Part shown: one piece after another, positions 7,515 to 14,680 of the stretch
Numbering within the stretch: position 1 is the first letter of the stretch
How the letters are laid out: each line of letters begins with the position of its first letter
From: JAJDIA01 sp031555145
Lineage (GTDB): Bacteria; Bacteroidota; Bacteroidia; Bacteroidales; Tannerellaceae
Length of the DNA: 30,502 bases
Direction of reading: 5' to 3'
Assembly (NCBI GenBank): GCA_031555145.1
Contig: JAVBUR010000050.1
Location: 1 to 30,502, forward strand
Made by a program: the position numbers and the translations under genes
Notes under the pieces: model-generated
What the model was told of the DNA's origin: nothing
Databases searched by the model: none
The model's input: only the letters and a program-made list of their open reading frames with translations

Positions 7515-9035
7515 TCAGTTATTCCCGCAACACTTCTTGAATTTCTTTCCGCTACCACAAGGGCAGGGATCATTGCGTCCTGCTTTGGGTTGCGTAAGGA
7601 ACGGGAAAGGCGGATATACCGGTGGGTAGTAGGAAGGTTCACTCACTACTACGTCGTCTTCATCCCAATCATATAATTTCATTCTGTCGTAAAACTGATC
7701 GATAGTGCTGCATACATCTCTGTATAGTTGGAAAGATTCTTTTCCTGAATGTAGAATCTCCACCGCTTTCTTCCATGTATAAGCTTCCAATGAAGAGACA
7801 AGTTGTCCTTCATAGAATTTTTGGATCAGTGGCAGATAGGCCTTTTCTCCAAATTCAATCAGGTCGCCGGTTAGCATAGAGAACAGGATCTTATCGAAAT
7901 CATCCGGAGAAGCCTCGTGGCGGGCATACATTTCACCCAATATATCTCCAAACCAAGCCAAGGCTTCATCATGCTTACCGTCAATCCGGGAAATGTGACA
8001 AACGGCAGTAGCAACGGCACTACCGGCATAGGTATAAACCGACGGTTTAAGCACTAACTGCTTTAGACGTCCAAGTTGGTTTTGCCCCAACCAGTAGAAA
8101 TACTGCCAGGCTTCTTCCGTCAGGATATCACCGAAAAAGAATTCGTGGAATTCCATATCTTGCCCGAATACTTCCAATACATCTTCCAATGCTTCTTCGG
8201 CCTTCAGTACCGACAACATGTTCAAGGCATGAAGCACAAAGAATGTCTCATGCTCCTCCCTGTCATGTTCGATAAAATCAGTATAACGCCGTACAGTATC
8301 CCGGAGGATCGTCCGAAGGTCTTCCACCAATGTTGCACGAGGCAACTCTAGAAATCGCTTCAGCAGGGCTCTATCGATACTAGCGGACTTTTCATACAAA
8401 ACCGACAGTTCTGGGTGGTTCAGTACCGGAGGCTGGATAGGCAGGGAGGGCCGTCGCTGCAGTCCGTCATCCGCCCAATCTTCATTCTCTGCCAACATCT
8501 CGTTGACCTCATCGATATCGAATTCGTTAGGATCCCAGGCTTCATCTTCTCTCAATCCAACCACTTCCTTCATATCCTCATATTCGGGATGTTTGGGATT
8601 GGCAAATATCTCCTTTAGCACTATATAACCGGGCACGCCACCACAATTTTCGGGCGGACACGCACCTTTACCCTCCAGACAAACAGCATGGTCAAGGTCG
8701 CCATCAGCGAACTTCTCCAGGATAATAGTATGTTGCCAGTCATCGCCGAAGTCATAAATATATGTGAACGTATCGCCGGGCTTTGTGAAATACTTGTTCA
8801 GCATCACCTCTTCGGCATCCGCATCTGCATCATCGACTAAAGTCGTATCCGCTATGACCGGATGACTTCCATATCCCTTCGGGCTGAATTGGTAAAGATG
8901 CATTCCCGCCCACCCAAAAGCGAGCTGGATAACATCGCTGAATTCATAGAAAGAGTAAGTTACAGGCACCATAATCCTGCGCCAAACAGGAGGCTTGGAG
9001 ACTCCTGTTAATTGGATTTTAAATATATATTGCAT
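7515..9035 (-). CDS. pRiA4b ORF-3-like protein with DUF1186-like region and SEC-C zinc motif
   Basis: A 506-aa cytoplasmic protein. Residues 1 to about 185 match the plasmid pRiA4b ORF-3 (IS1096 passenger TnpR) family: the opening YIFKIQLTGVSKPPVWRRI, the FGWAGMHLYQF stretch and FTYIYDFGDDWQHTI are its hallmarks, with EGKGACPPENCGG following. The middle (about 260-420) is helical and resembles DUF1186. The end carries a SEC-C motif (NDPCPCGSGKKFKKCC), which binds zinc in SecA and many unrelated proteins. The function is unknown in all three families. The family name refers to mobile elements, but no transposase or terminal repeats are seen here. I chose the ATG at 9035 over the GTG one codon upstream. 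Confidence 0.85.
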   Translation of the reverse strand: MQYIFKIQLTGVSKPPVWRRIMVPVTYSFYEFSDVIQLAFGWAGMHLYQFSPKGYGSHPVIADTTLVDDADADAEEVMLNKYFTKPGDTFTYIYDFGDDWQHTIILEKFADGDLDHAVCLEGKGACPPENCGGVPGYIVLKEIFANPKHPEYEDMKEVVGLREDEAWDPNEFDIDEVNEMLAENEDWADDGLQRRPSLPIQPPVLNHPELSVLYEKSASIDRALLKRFLELPRATLVEDLRTILRDTVRRYTDFIEHDREEHETFFVLHALNMLSVLKAEEALEDVLEVFGQDMEFHEFFFGDILTEEAWQYFYWLGQNQLGRLKQLVLKPSVYTYAGSAVATAVCHISRIDGKHDEALAWFGDILGEMYARHEASPDDFDKILFSMLTGDLIEFGEKAYLPLIQKFYEGQLVSSLEAYTWKKAVEILHSGKESFQLYRDVCSTIDQFYDRMKLYDWDEDDVVVSEPSYYPPVYPPFPFLTQPKAGRNDPCPCGSGKKFKKCCGNN

Positions 9036-9054
9036 CACAGTAAGTTTTAGATAA

Positions 9055-9062
9055 CAAACCTA
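9055..9062 (-). promoter_or_regulatory. Candidate -7 box (TAGGTTTG)
   Basis: An exact TAnnTTTG match on the minus strand, 20 bp before the ATG at 9035, giving a leader of roughly 13 nt. It suggests this gene can be transcribed separately from the gene at 9116-9640. Confidence 0.45.
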
Positions 9063-9115
9063 CTGATAATCGTGCTATATATCGGTATATAAAATCAGAA
9101 AAATAGCCTGCCTTT

Positions 9116-9640
9116 TTACTTTTTTACCGGCGGCGGCAATGGAACACCGATCTTGATAAACTCGTCATACACCACTTTGGGGTGCGGATGAACATGAGAG
9201 GGTTTGTCGTGTTGTTCGGGCGAAAGATCTTCCCGGCTTGCTTTATGCCGGGCATTCTCCAGGCTGTAGTTCAACAGGGATTCTTTTTCTTTCCGGATCA
9301 GGGAACTGCTCAGGACTTCCGAGCAAAGGAAATTTTCTCTCGGCGTGAGTTTAGGCAGCAGGTTTTGTTCCAGCAGTCCACGATAGGCTCCGATGTATTC
9401 ACACCAGACAATATTATCACGTAAATAAATCCGGTAAGAGTAATTCGACCAAGCGGTAGTGATATGGATCTCCTGCTCCCAAATATCAACCAGTGCCTCC
9501 GAATCGTAATAAAGGTCTTTCAGCACGACCCGGCGTAAGATGCCGTTCATGTCTTTTTCCAGCGTTTTCCACTTGTCGGAGTGTAGTATCTCCTCAATGA
9601 TCTCCGACATACTTTCTTTGATCTCGAATTGTATTCTCAT
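9116..9640 (-). CDS. Hypothetical protein, unrecognised
   Basis: A 174-aa soluble protein if started at the ATG at 9640 (MRIQFEIKES). A longer frame to 9715 exists, but its start lies only about 3 nt beyond the start predicted from the TACATTTG box at 9725-9732, so the shorter form is preferred. No signal peptide or membrane segment is seen. The N-terminal half alternates acidic and aromatic residues (DIWEQEIHITTAWSNYSYRIYL), suggesting a beta-rich fold. The C-terminal half is charged, ends in a His/Pro-rich tail (HVHPHPK) and finishes PLPPPVKK. I recognise no family. It lies upstream of the pRiA4b-type gene on the same strand, 80 bp apart. Confidence 0.7.
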   Translation of the reverse strand: MRIQFEIKESMSEIIEEILHSDKWKTLEKDMNGILRRVVLKDLYYDSEALVDIWEQEIHITTAWSNYSYRIYLRDNIVWCEYIGAYRGLLEQNLLPKLTPRENFLCSEVLSSSLIRKEKESLLNYSLENARHKASREDLSPEQHDKPSHVHPHPKVVYDEFIKIGVPLPPPVKK

Positions 9641-9724
9641 TCCACTTGCCTGCCGGTCAGGACTTTTTTTAAGGTACCTGGTTCTTCTTTTGGTTGTACT
9701 TTCTAAACAAAACATTGCCTCTCA

Positions 9725-9732
9725 CAAATGTA
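9725..9732 (-). promoter_or_regulatory. Candidate -7 box (TACATTTG)
   Basis: An exact TAnnTTTG match on the minus strand with a predicted start near 9718. This leaves a leader of about 78 nt to the ATG at 9640 and argues against translation from 9715. Confidence 0.5.
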
Positions 9733-9774
9733 AGAATTATATGGATTCGGTGTTGCTCCAAATGACATCTTATT

Positions 9775-9782
9775 TATCTTTG
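9775..9782 (+). promoter_or_regulatory. Candidate -7 box for serB
   Basis: TATCTTTG is an exact TAnnTTTG match 18 bp before the serB ATG at 9801. The predicted start near 9789 gives a short leader. It lies 43 bp from the opposite-facing box at 9725-9732, so this is a divergent promoter region. Confidence 0.55.
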
Positions 9783-9800
9783 TAGGCAAATTTCATCGAA

Positions 9801-11027
9801 ATGATACAAAAAGACGAATTAATCCTCATAAATATCAACGGAGCAGACCGTCCGGGTGTCACTGCCGCACTGACGGAAATACTGGCCCGCAACAATGCAG
9901 TCATCCTCGACATCGGGCAGGCCGACATCCATAACCACTTGTCACTGGGCATCTTATTCCAATGTACCGGAACCAATTCGGGAGATATTCTGAAAGAGCT
10001 TCTCTTTAAAAGCTATGAACTGAATGTCAATATTCTCTTCACTCCCATCTCGGAAGACGACTACAACAACTGGGTGGGCATGCAGGGGAAGAACCGATAT
10101 ATCATCACACTGGTAGGCCGACGGCTGACGGCCAAACAGATCGCCGGTGTATCACGTATCGTAGCCGAACAGGGCATGAACATCGATGATATCAAACGCC
10201 TGACGGGACGTATCCCACTCGACGAAAATGAACGGACGCCAAAAGCCAGCGTGGAGTTCTCCGTCCGCGGCACGCCCGGTAGCCCGGAACAGATGAAAGC
10301 TGCCTTTATGCGCTTGTCCGGTGAACTGGAATTTGATATATCCTTCCAGGAAGAAAGTATGTTCCGCCGCATGCGCCGTCTGATCTGCTTCGATATGGAT
10401 TCGACGCTGATCGAAACGGAAGTGATCGACGAACTGGCCGTCCACGCTGGTGTAGGCGATCAGGTGAAAGCCATCACCGAAGCAGCCATGCGGGGTGAGA
10501 TAGACTTCAGCGAAAGTTTCCGTCAGCGGTGTGCGCTGCTGAAAGGGCTGGATGTATCCGTCATGCAGGAAATAGCCGAAAACCTGCCGATCACCGAAGG
10601 TGTCGACCGGTTGATGAAGATACTCAAGAAGGTAGGGTTCAAGATTGCCATCCTCTCCGGAGGCTTTACCTACTTCGGTAACTACCTCAAACAAAAATAC
10701 CATATCGACTACGTTTACGCCAACGAGTTGGAAATAGCCGACGGCAAGCTAACCGGACGGCACATCGGCGATATCGTCGACGGTAAACGGAAAGCCGAAC
10801 TGCTCCGCCTCATCGCACAGGTCGAGAACGTAGATATCCGCCAGACGGTAGCCGTAGGCGACGGTGCCAACGACCTGCCGATGATCAGTATTGCCGGACT
10901 GGGTATCGCCTTCCATGCCAAACCGAAGGTAAAGGCAACTGCCAAACAGTCGATCTCGACCATCGGTCTCGACGGCATCCTGTATTTCCTTGGCTACAAA
11001 GACTCGTATCTGGATGAATCCATGTAA
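9801..11027 (+). CDS. serB: Phosphoserine phosphatase
   Basis: This 408-aa enzyme removes phosphate from O-phosphoserine, the last step of serine synthesis from 3-phosphoglycerate. An ACT-type regulatory region fills the N-terminus (LININGADRPGVTAALTEIL and a second ACT-like part near 95-175). The C-terminal HAD domain has motif I FDMDSTLIETE with nucleophile Asp198 and Asp200, the SerB-specific continuation VIDELAVHAGVGDQV, motif II ILSGGFTYFG, and motif IV VGDGANDLPMISIAGLGIAFHAKPK. The length fits SerB enzymes with ACT domains. It leads a three-gene cluster, with the Dabb gene 23 bp downstream. Confidence 0.96.
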   Translation: MIQKDELILININGADRPGVTAALTEILARNNAVILDIGQADIHNHLSLGILFQCTGTNSGDILKELLFKSYELNVNILFTPISEDDYNNWVGMQGKNRYIITLVGRRLTAKQIAGVSRIVAEQGMNIDDIKRLTGRIPLDENERTPKASVEFSVRGTPGSPEQMKAAFMRLSGELEFDISFQEESMFRRMRRLICFDMDSTLIETEVIDELAVHAGVGDQVKAITEAAMRGEIDFSESFRQRCALLKGLDVSVMQEIAENLPITEGVDRLMKILKKVGFKIAILSGGFTYFGNYLKQKYHIDYVYANELEIADGKLTGRHIGDIVDGKRKAELLRLIAQVENVDIRQTVAVGDGANDLPMISIAGLGIAFHAKPKVKATAKQSISTIGLDGILYFLGYKDSYLDESM

Positions 11028-11050
11028 TTATTTCCTAATATATATAATGT

Positions 11051-11353
11051 ATGATCAGACACATCGTCATGTTCAAACTTATCCCGTTTGACACCCCCGC
11101 CGATAAACTGGCCCATATGCAGGCCATCAAAGAAAACCTCGAAGCGCTGAAAGATAAGATAGACCTGCTCCGGTTGATCCGCGTCGACTTCAACTCCAAT
11201 CCGGATGAAACCTGGGACCTGATCCTGACTACCGAGCTCGACAGCCTGGAAGATGTACGCACCTATGCCGCCCATCCGGAACATGTAGCTGTCGCAAAGA
11301 ACTTCATCGGACCGGTCAAAGCAGACCGTGCCTGTGTCGACTACGAAGTATGA
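11051..11353 (+). CDS. Dabb (stress-responsive A/B barrel) domain protein
   Basis: A 100-aa protein that is a single Dabb domain, a dimeric ferredoxin-like alpha/beta barrel. The opening IRHIVMFKL, the middle LRLIRVDFNSNPDETWDLILTTELDSLEDVRTYAAHPEHVAVAKNF and the ending ADRACVDYEV are diagnostic. Known family members range from stress proteins to small-molecule cyclases; the role of bacterial single-domain forms is mostly unknown. Its stop overlaps the start of the next gene by 4 bp (ATGA), so translational coupling is likely. Confidence 0.9.
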   Translation: MIRHIVMFKLIPFDTPADKLAHMQAIKENLEALKDKIDLLRLIRVDFNSNPDETWDLILTTELDSLEDVRTYAAHPEHVAVAKNFIGPVKADRACVDYEV

Positions 11354-11832
11354 TGAAGGAGTTTGATATCGACGAGCGGGTCGAACAGGCGTTACACCTC
11401 TTCGAGTCGGGGTATAACTGTGCACAATCGGTATTCCTGGCCTACTACGACCTCTTTGGGTTGGAAGAAGAAACGGCAAAAAGCATGTCGGTTTCCTTCG
11501 GCGGAGGCATGGGACGGATGCGGGAGGTATGTGGATCAGTCAGCGCCATGTCTATGCTGGCAGGGTTCCGGTATCCGGTGCCTGACCCGTCGGACAGGGA
11601 TGCCCGTACGTTGAATTATGCGATCGTACAAAAGATGGCGGAACAGTTCCGCGAAGCGAACGGTGCAATTGTGTGCCGTACCCTGCTGCAGCATATCAAG
11701 ACGGACACTCTTCCGGCTCCCTCCCCCCGTACAGCGGAATACTATGCCAAGCGTCCGTGTGGCCGCTTCGTAGCTGATTCCGCAACCATTGCCGGACGAA
11801 TGCTCAAAGGTGAACTGGAAGCACTGCTTTAA
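11350..11832 (+). CDS. C_GCAxxG_C_C family putative redox protein
   Basis: A 160-aa protein of the family named for its spaced cysteines. Cys24 sits in GYNCAQSV, Cys61 in FGGGMGRMREVCGSVSAM, with further cysteines at 109 and 137 (RPCGRF). The glycine-rich FGGGMGR and the cysteine spacing are characteristic. A redox or metal-binding role is assumed for the family but not established. It starts inside the last codons of the Dabb gene (ATG at 11350 or the adjacent ATG at 11353), and its stop overlaps the stop of the convergent MgtC gene. No transmembrane segment is seen. Confidence 0.88.
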   Translation: MMKEFDIDERVEQALHLFESGYNCAQSVFLAYYDLFGLEEETAKSMSVSFGGGMGRMREVCGSVSAMSMLAGFRYPVPDPSDRDARTLNYAIVQKMAEQFREANGAIVCRTLLQHIKTDTLPAPSPRTAEYYAKRPCGRFVADSATIAGRMLKGELEALL

Positions 11833-12551
11833 GCAAGCAGCTTAATCTGCGAGACATAGCCTAACTGACGTATCTCGGAGAAGAGGACACTGTAGGACGA
11901 CTTCGACTTCACATTCACCTTATAAATGATCACGGACGTATTCTTGTCGTAGTCGTTCTCATACGAGACACTGACAATATAGACATTCTTTTCTTCCAAT
12001 ATCATCCGGATACGCTTAAGTTCGGGGGTGGAGGTGGAACAGGTAATGGTCAGTATCTTATTCACCCCGTCGAGGAACATACGGCGTTCGAGGCGTTCCA
12101 TCGACAACAAGACCAACAGGGTAGCCACTGTCGTAATAATAGCCGCCAGATACATCCCGGCACCAGTAGCCAAACCGATAACGGCGATCACCCAGATACA
12201 AGCTGCCGTAGTCAATCCCTGTACACTTCCCTTACTATGGATGATAGCGCCCGCTCCCAGGAAACCGATACCAGTCAATACCTGCGCCGCAATCCGGCCG
12301 GGGTCACCGTTCAGAAAGTTGGGATATGTCTGCGGTATCCAGATCGATATCAGCATGGCGGCCGTAGAACCCATACAGATCAAGGCAAAGGTACGCATAC
12401 CGGCATCCCTGCGCCTGGCCTGGCGTTCCACCCCAATCAACGCGCCCAACAGAAAACTCATGGCTAATCGGATGGCTATCGTGTAAGGTGTAATTACCGT
12501 ACTTTCGAGGATCAACTTCAGTTCCTCCCACATGTCGAACAGGTTCATCAT
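11829..12551 (-). CDS. MgtC/SapB family inner-membrane protein
   Basis: A 240-aa membrane protein. The N-terminal domain has four or five hydrophobic segments and the MgtC signatures LLGALIGVERQARRRDAGMRTFALICMGSTAAM and GIGFLGAGAII followed by VQGLTTAACIWVIAVIG. The C-terminal ~75 residues (ILTITCSTSTPELKRIRMILEE onward) form an ACT-like soluble domain found in longer family members. In pathogens MgtC affects magnesium homeostasis and F-ATPase activity; in commensals its role is unclear. The frame extends upstream to 12617, but the -7 box at 12575-12582 lies inside that extension, so I chose the ATG pair at 12551/12548. The stop overlaps that of the convergent gene. Confidence 0.92.
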   Translation of the reverse strand: MMNLFDMWEELKLILESTVITPYTIAIRLAMSFLLGALIGVERQARRRDAGMRTFALICMGSTAAMLISIWIPQTYPNFLNGDPGRIAAQVLTGIGFLGAGAIIHSKGSVQGLTTAACIWVIAVIGLATGAGMYLAAIITTVATLLVLLSMERLERRMFLDGVNKILTITCSTSTPELKRIRMILEEKNVYIVSVSYENDYDKNTSVIIYKVNVKSKSSYSVLFSEIRQLGYVSQIKLLA

Positions 12552-12574
12552 ACGTATCTGGATTAGGTGATGAG

Positions 12575-12582
12575 CAAATATA
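12575..12582 (-). promoter_or_regulatory. Candidate -7 box for the MgtC-family gene
   Basis: TATATTTG on the minus strand, 24 bp before the ATG at 12551, with a predicted start near 12568. It decides against the upstream start at 12617. It lies only 14 bp from the opposite-facing box at 12597-12604. Confidence 0.55.
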
Positions 12583-12596
12583 TGAATTATTTGATT

Positions 12597-12604
12597 TATA
12601 TTTG
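12597..12604 (+). promoter_or_regulatory. Candidate -7 box for exonuclease III
   Basis: TATATTTG on the plus strand, 30 bp before the GTG start at 12635, with a predicted start near 12611. The in-frame TTG at 12602 falls inside this box, so it cannot be the start codon if the box is used. Confidence 0.5.
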
Positions 12605-12634
12605 GCTCATTATTCATCCGAAAAGAAAAAGAGC

Positions 12635-13399
12635 GTGAAAGTAATCACTTATAATGTAAACGGACTCCGTGCCGCCATTGGAAAAGGATTCCCGGAATGG
12701 CTGACAGCCGAAAACCCTGATGTAATCTGTCTGCAAGAAACCAAGTTACAACCAGATCAATATCCGACCATCGTGTTCGAAGAACTGGGGTATCATTCCT
12801 ACCTGCTCTGCGCGCAGAAGAAGGGATACAGCGGGGTGGCACTCCTCTGCAAGCAGGCTCCCGACCATGTGGAATACGGTATGGGCATTGAGAAATACGA
12901 TAACGAAGGACGCTTTATCCGTGCCGACTATGGCGATACCTCCATCGTTAGTGTCTATCATCCCTCGGGTACAAGCGGCGACGAACGGCAAAGTTTCAAG
13001 ATGGAATGGCTCGAAGCCTTTCAGGCCTACGTCACCGAGTTACAACAAACACGCCGGAAACTCGTACTCTGTGGCGACTATAATATCTGCCACGAAGCCA
13101 TCGACATCCACGATCCGATCCGTAACGCCACCAACAGTGGCTTCCTGCCCGAAGAACGTGAGTGGATGACCCGCTTCCTGCATGCCGGTTACATCGATAC
13201 CTATCGCTTGCTGAACCCGGATGTAAAGAAATATACCTGGTGGAGTTACCGCTTCAACGCCAGAGCCAATAATAAAGGCTGGCGCATCGACTACTGCATG
13301 GTCAGCGAACCGATGCGCCCGCAGATCGAAAAGGCCTATATCCTGAACGATGTACATCACTCCGACCACTGCCCGGCCGTACTGGAATTCGCTTTATAG
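12635..13399 (+). CDS. xth: Exodeoxyribonuclease III (AP endonuclease family)
   Basis: A 254-aa enzyme of base-excision repair that cuts DNA at abasic sites and degrades 3' ends. The GTG start gives MKVITYNVNGLRAA, exactly where the family begins. Catalytic features are Asn7, Glu35 in CLQETKLQ (metal ligand), Asp148 and Asn150 in LCGDYNICHEAIDIHDP, and the terminal SDHCP with Asp244 and His245. The DNA-contact stretch TWWSYRFNARANNKGWRIDYCMVS is also typical. It is divergent from the MgtC gene with closely spaced promoters and is followed by a clear terminator. Confidence 0.95.
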   Translation: MKVITYNVNGLRAAIGKGFPEWLTAENPDVICLQETKLQPDQYPTIVFEELGYHSYLLCAQKKGYSGVALLCKQAPDHVEYGMGIEKYDNEGRFIRADYGDTSIVSVYHPSGTSGDERQSFKMEWLEAFQAYVTELQQTRRKLVLCGDYNICHEAIDIHDPIRNATNSGFLPEEREWMTRFLHAGYIDTYRLLNPDVKKYTWWSYRFNARANNKGWRIDYCMVSEPMRPQIEKAYILNDVHHSDHCPAVLEFAL

Positions 13400-13403
13400 C
13401 AAA

Positions 13404-13442
13404 AAACAAAGCAGGGTGGCTTCACAACCACCCCGCTTGTTT
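13404..13442 (+). terminator. Terminator between xth and the convergent small gene
   Basis: A long, slightly imperfect stem: 13404-13419 with 13428-13442 around an 8-nt loop, A-rich on the left arm and ending TTGTTT on the right. It serves xth on the plus strand and, by symmetry, probably also the minus-strand gene at 13466. Confidence 0.75.
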
Positions 13443-13465
13443 AAAAATGAAAAAGCTAAGTCTTA

Positions 13466-13756
13466 TTACAATATAAAGGTTTGAAAAAGCTTGTCATCCA
13501 CTGCCTCATCGTATCCCTTCAGGGTAATACCCATGACCCGGAATAACGCTTTTGTCCATCCATCCACTGCAGGGATGTAAATCGTGTTCACCTTTTCGGC
13601 GATGGCCCAATAGAACAGAGAACTCATGTCAGCTGTAACGGTTTCATTCTCTACCCCCATCACTTTGTCGTCTTCGACATTGAAGACTACCGCCTGACTC
13701 TCGGTCCGGCCTGTTTCTTCCTGTCTCTTTTGCCTTAATAACAGTGCTATCCTCAT
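13466..13756 (-). CDS. Small hypothetical protein, possibly NifX/NifB-like fold
   Basis: A 96-aa soluble protein from the ATG at 13756 (a GTG lies one codon upstream). The start MRIALLLRQKRQE, a central FNVEDDKVMGVENETV and a later VNTIYIPAVDGWTKALFRVMGITL echo the layout of the dinitrogenase iron-molybdenum-cofactor (NifX/NifB C-terminal) fold. There, an N-terminal strand, an ENxx strand and a G-A-L-x-x-x-GI segment recur. This is a weak, by-eye resemblance and there is no nitrogen-fixation context. It has its own promoter box at 13782-13789 and stands alone between terminators. Confidence 0.7.
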   Translation of the reverse strand: MRIALLLRQKRQEETGRTESQAVVFNVEDDKVMGVENETVTADMSSLFYWAIAEKVNTIYIPAVDGWTKALFRVMGITLKGYDEAVDDKLFQTFIL

Positions 13757-13781
13757 CACAATTCCGTTTTAGTTTACTTCT

Positions 13782-13789
13782 CAAATATA
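13782..13789 (-). promoter_or_regulatory. Candidate -7 box for the 96-aa gene
   Basis: TATATTTG on the minus strand, 26 bp before the ATG at 13756; predicted start near 13775. Confidence 0.5.
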
Positions 13790-13871
13790 TGAAGAATACC
13801 TGAGTTATGAAAGGGCTTTTTCACCACTATGCTGTGCCAAATTGAAACTAAACTATAAAGAAAGTAAAAGA

Positions 13872-13892
13872 GGCAGGAAATACCTCCCTGCC
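13872..13892 (-). terminator. Terminator of the HAD phosphatase gene
   Basis: A 6-bp GC-rich stem (13872-13877 with 13887-13892) lies about 45 bp beyond the HAD stop. Read on the minus strand it is followed by the T-rich CTCTTTTACTTTC. Confidence 0.6.
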
Positions 13893-13937
13893 AAATAACA
13901 CTAAATTGTAAAATATTAATAAAGATTTAGACAACGA

Positions 13938-14585
13938 CTACAGAATGCCATCAAACAGGAATGACCAGTCCTCACGCGGCTCGGGCATATAAGTACGGAT
14001 TCCCAGACTTTCGGCACCCCGGCAGTTGACAGAAGCGTCATCAATCAGTAGTGTTTCTTCGGCCAGAAGGCCGGCATCGGTAAGTACATGGGTAAAAATA
14101 GGCGGTTCGGGCTTCAACAGGTGCAATTCATAAGAAAGATAGATTTTATCAAAAAAGTCTTCTATGCCATATTGTTTGTAGGAAAAGAGGTTACGGACGG
14201 AATATTCCCAATGGAGACTGTTGGTATTACTGAGCAGGAAGACACGATAGTGTTGGCGAAGGACGGACAAGAGGGACAGTTTGGCTTCCGGTATCGTTCC
14301 CAACATAGCGATCCAGGCTTCGTTGATCTGATCGTCGGTCACCGGTTGCGTGGCAATACGACGGATGGCCTCATGGAAGACGTCGGGGGTGATGGTGCCC
14401 AGCTCCAGTTGCATAAACATATCCTTGTGCGAATAGTTATTCACCAAGCTTTCATGCACATCCACTCCAATTGCGGCAAAGGCCTCTATACAACGGTTAC
14501 GGGTGAGATCTACTATCACACCTCCGAAATCAATCACCAGGTTTTTGATTCCGTCCATAGAAACCTGTTTAACGTCTTGCTCCAT
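13938..14585 (-). CDS. HAD-superfamily phosphatase (YihX-like subfamily IA)
   Basis: A 215-aa hydrolase from the ATG at 14585. Motif I is LVIDFGGVIVDL with nucleophile Asp19; the usual second aspartate is replaced by glycine, as in the DxGNV/DFGGV group that includes YihX, a sugar-phosphate phosphatase. Motif II is LLSNTN, motif III the lysine of LKPEPPIF, and motif IV LLIDDASVNCRGAESLGI. The substrate is unknown. A TTG-initiated extension to 14606 overlaps the TACATTTG box at 14604-14611 and is unlikely; the ATG at 14558 is an alternative start. It is divergent from the MFS gene. Confidence 0.9.
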   Translation of the reverse strand: MEQDVKQVSMDGIKNLVIDFGGVIVDLTRNRCIEAFAAIGVDVHESLVNNYSHKDMFMQLELGTITPDVFHEAIRRIATQPVTDDQINEAWIAMLGTIPEAKLSLLSVLRQHYRVFLLSNTNSLHWEYSVRNLFSYKQYGIEDFFDKIYLSYELHLLKPEPPIFTHVLTDAGLLAEETLLIDDASVNCRGAESLGIRTYMPEPREDWSFLFDGIL

Positions 14586-14603
14586 TCTTTTTGATATGTC
14601 GTG

Positions 14604-14611
14604 CAAATGTA
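14604..14611 (-). promoter_or_regulatory. Candidate -7 box for the HAD gene
   Basis: TACATTTG on the minus strand; predicted start near 14597, 12 nt before the ATG at 14585. Confidence 0.5.
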
Positions 14612-14680
14612 GGTATTTTTTTGAGTAACTTCGCTCCCACTTAAAAATAGTCCTCCGACAGAGGTATAGTGGTTTACGGC

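Noticed and set aside
7515..9035. Insertion sequence suggested by the IS1096/TnpR family name
   Set aside because: No transposase, no flanking inverted repeats and no target duplication were seen; the family is common on chromosomes.
12602..12634. TTG-initiated extension of exonuclease III
   Set aside because: The TTG lies inside the predicted -7 box, and the GTG at 12635 gives the exact family N-terminus.
14088..14594. 168-codon plus-strand open frame
   Set aside because: It is antisense to the HAD phosphatase, which has all its motifs on the minus strand.
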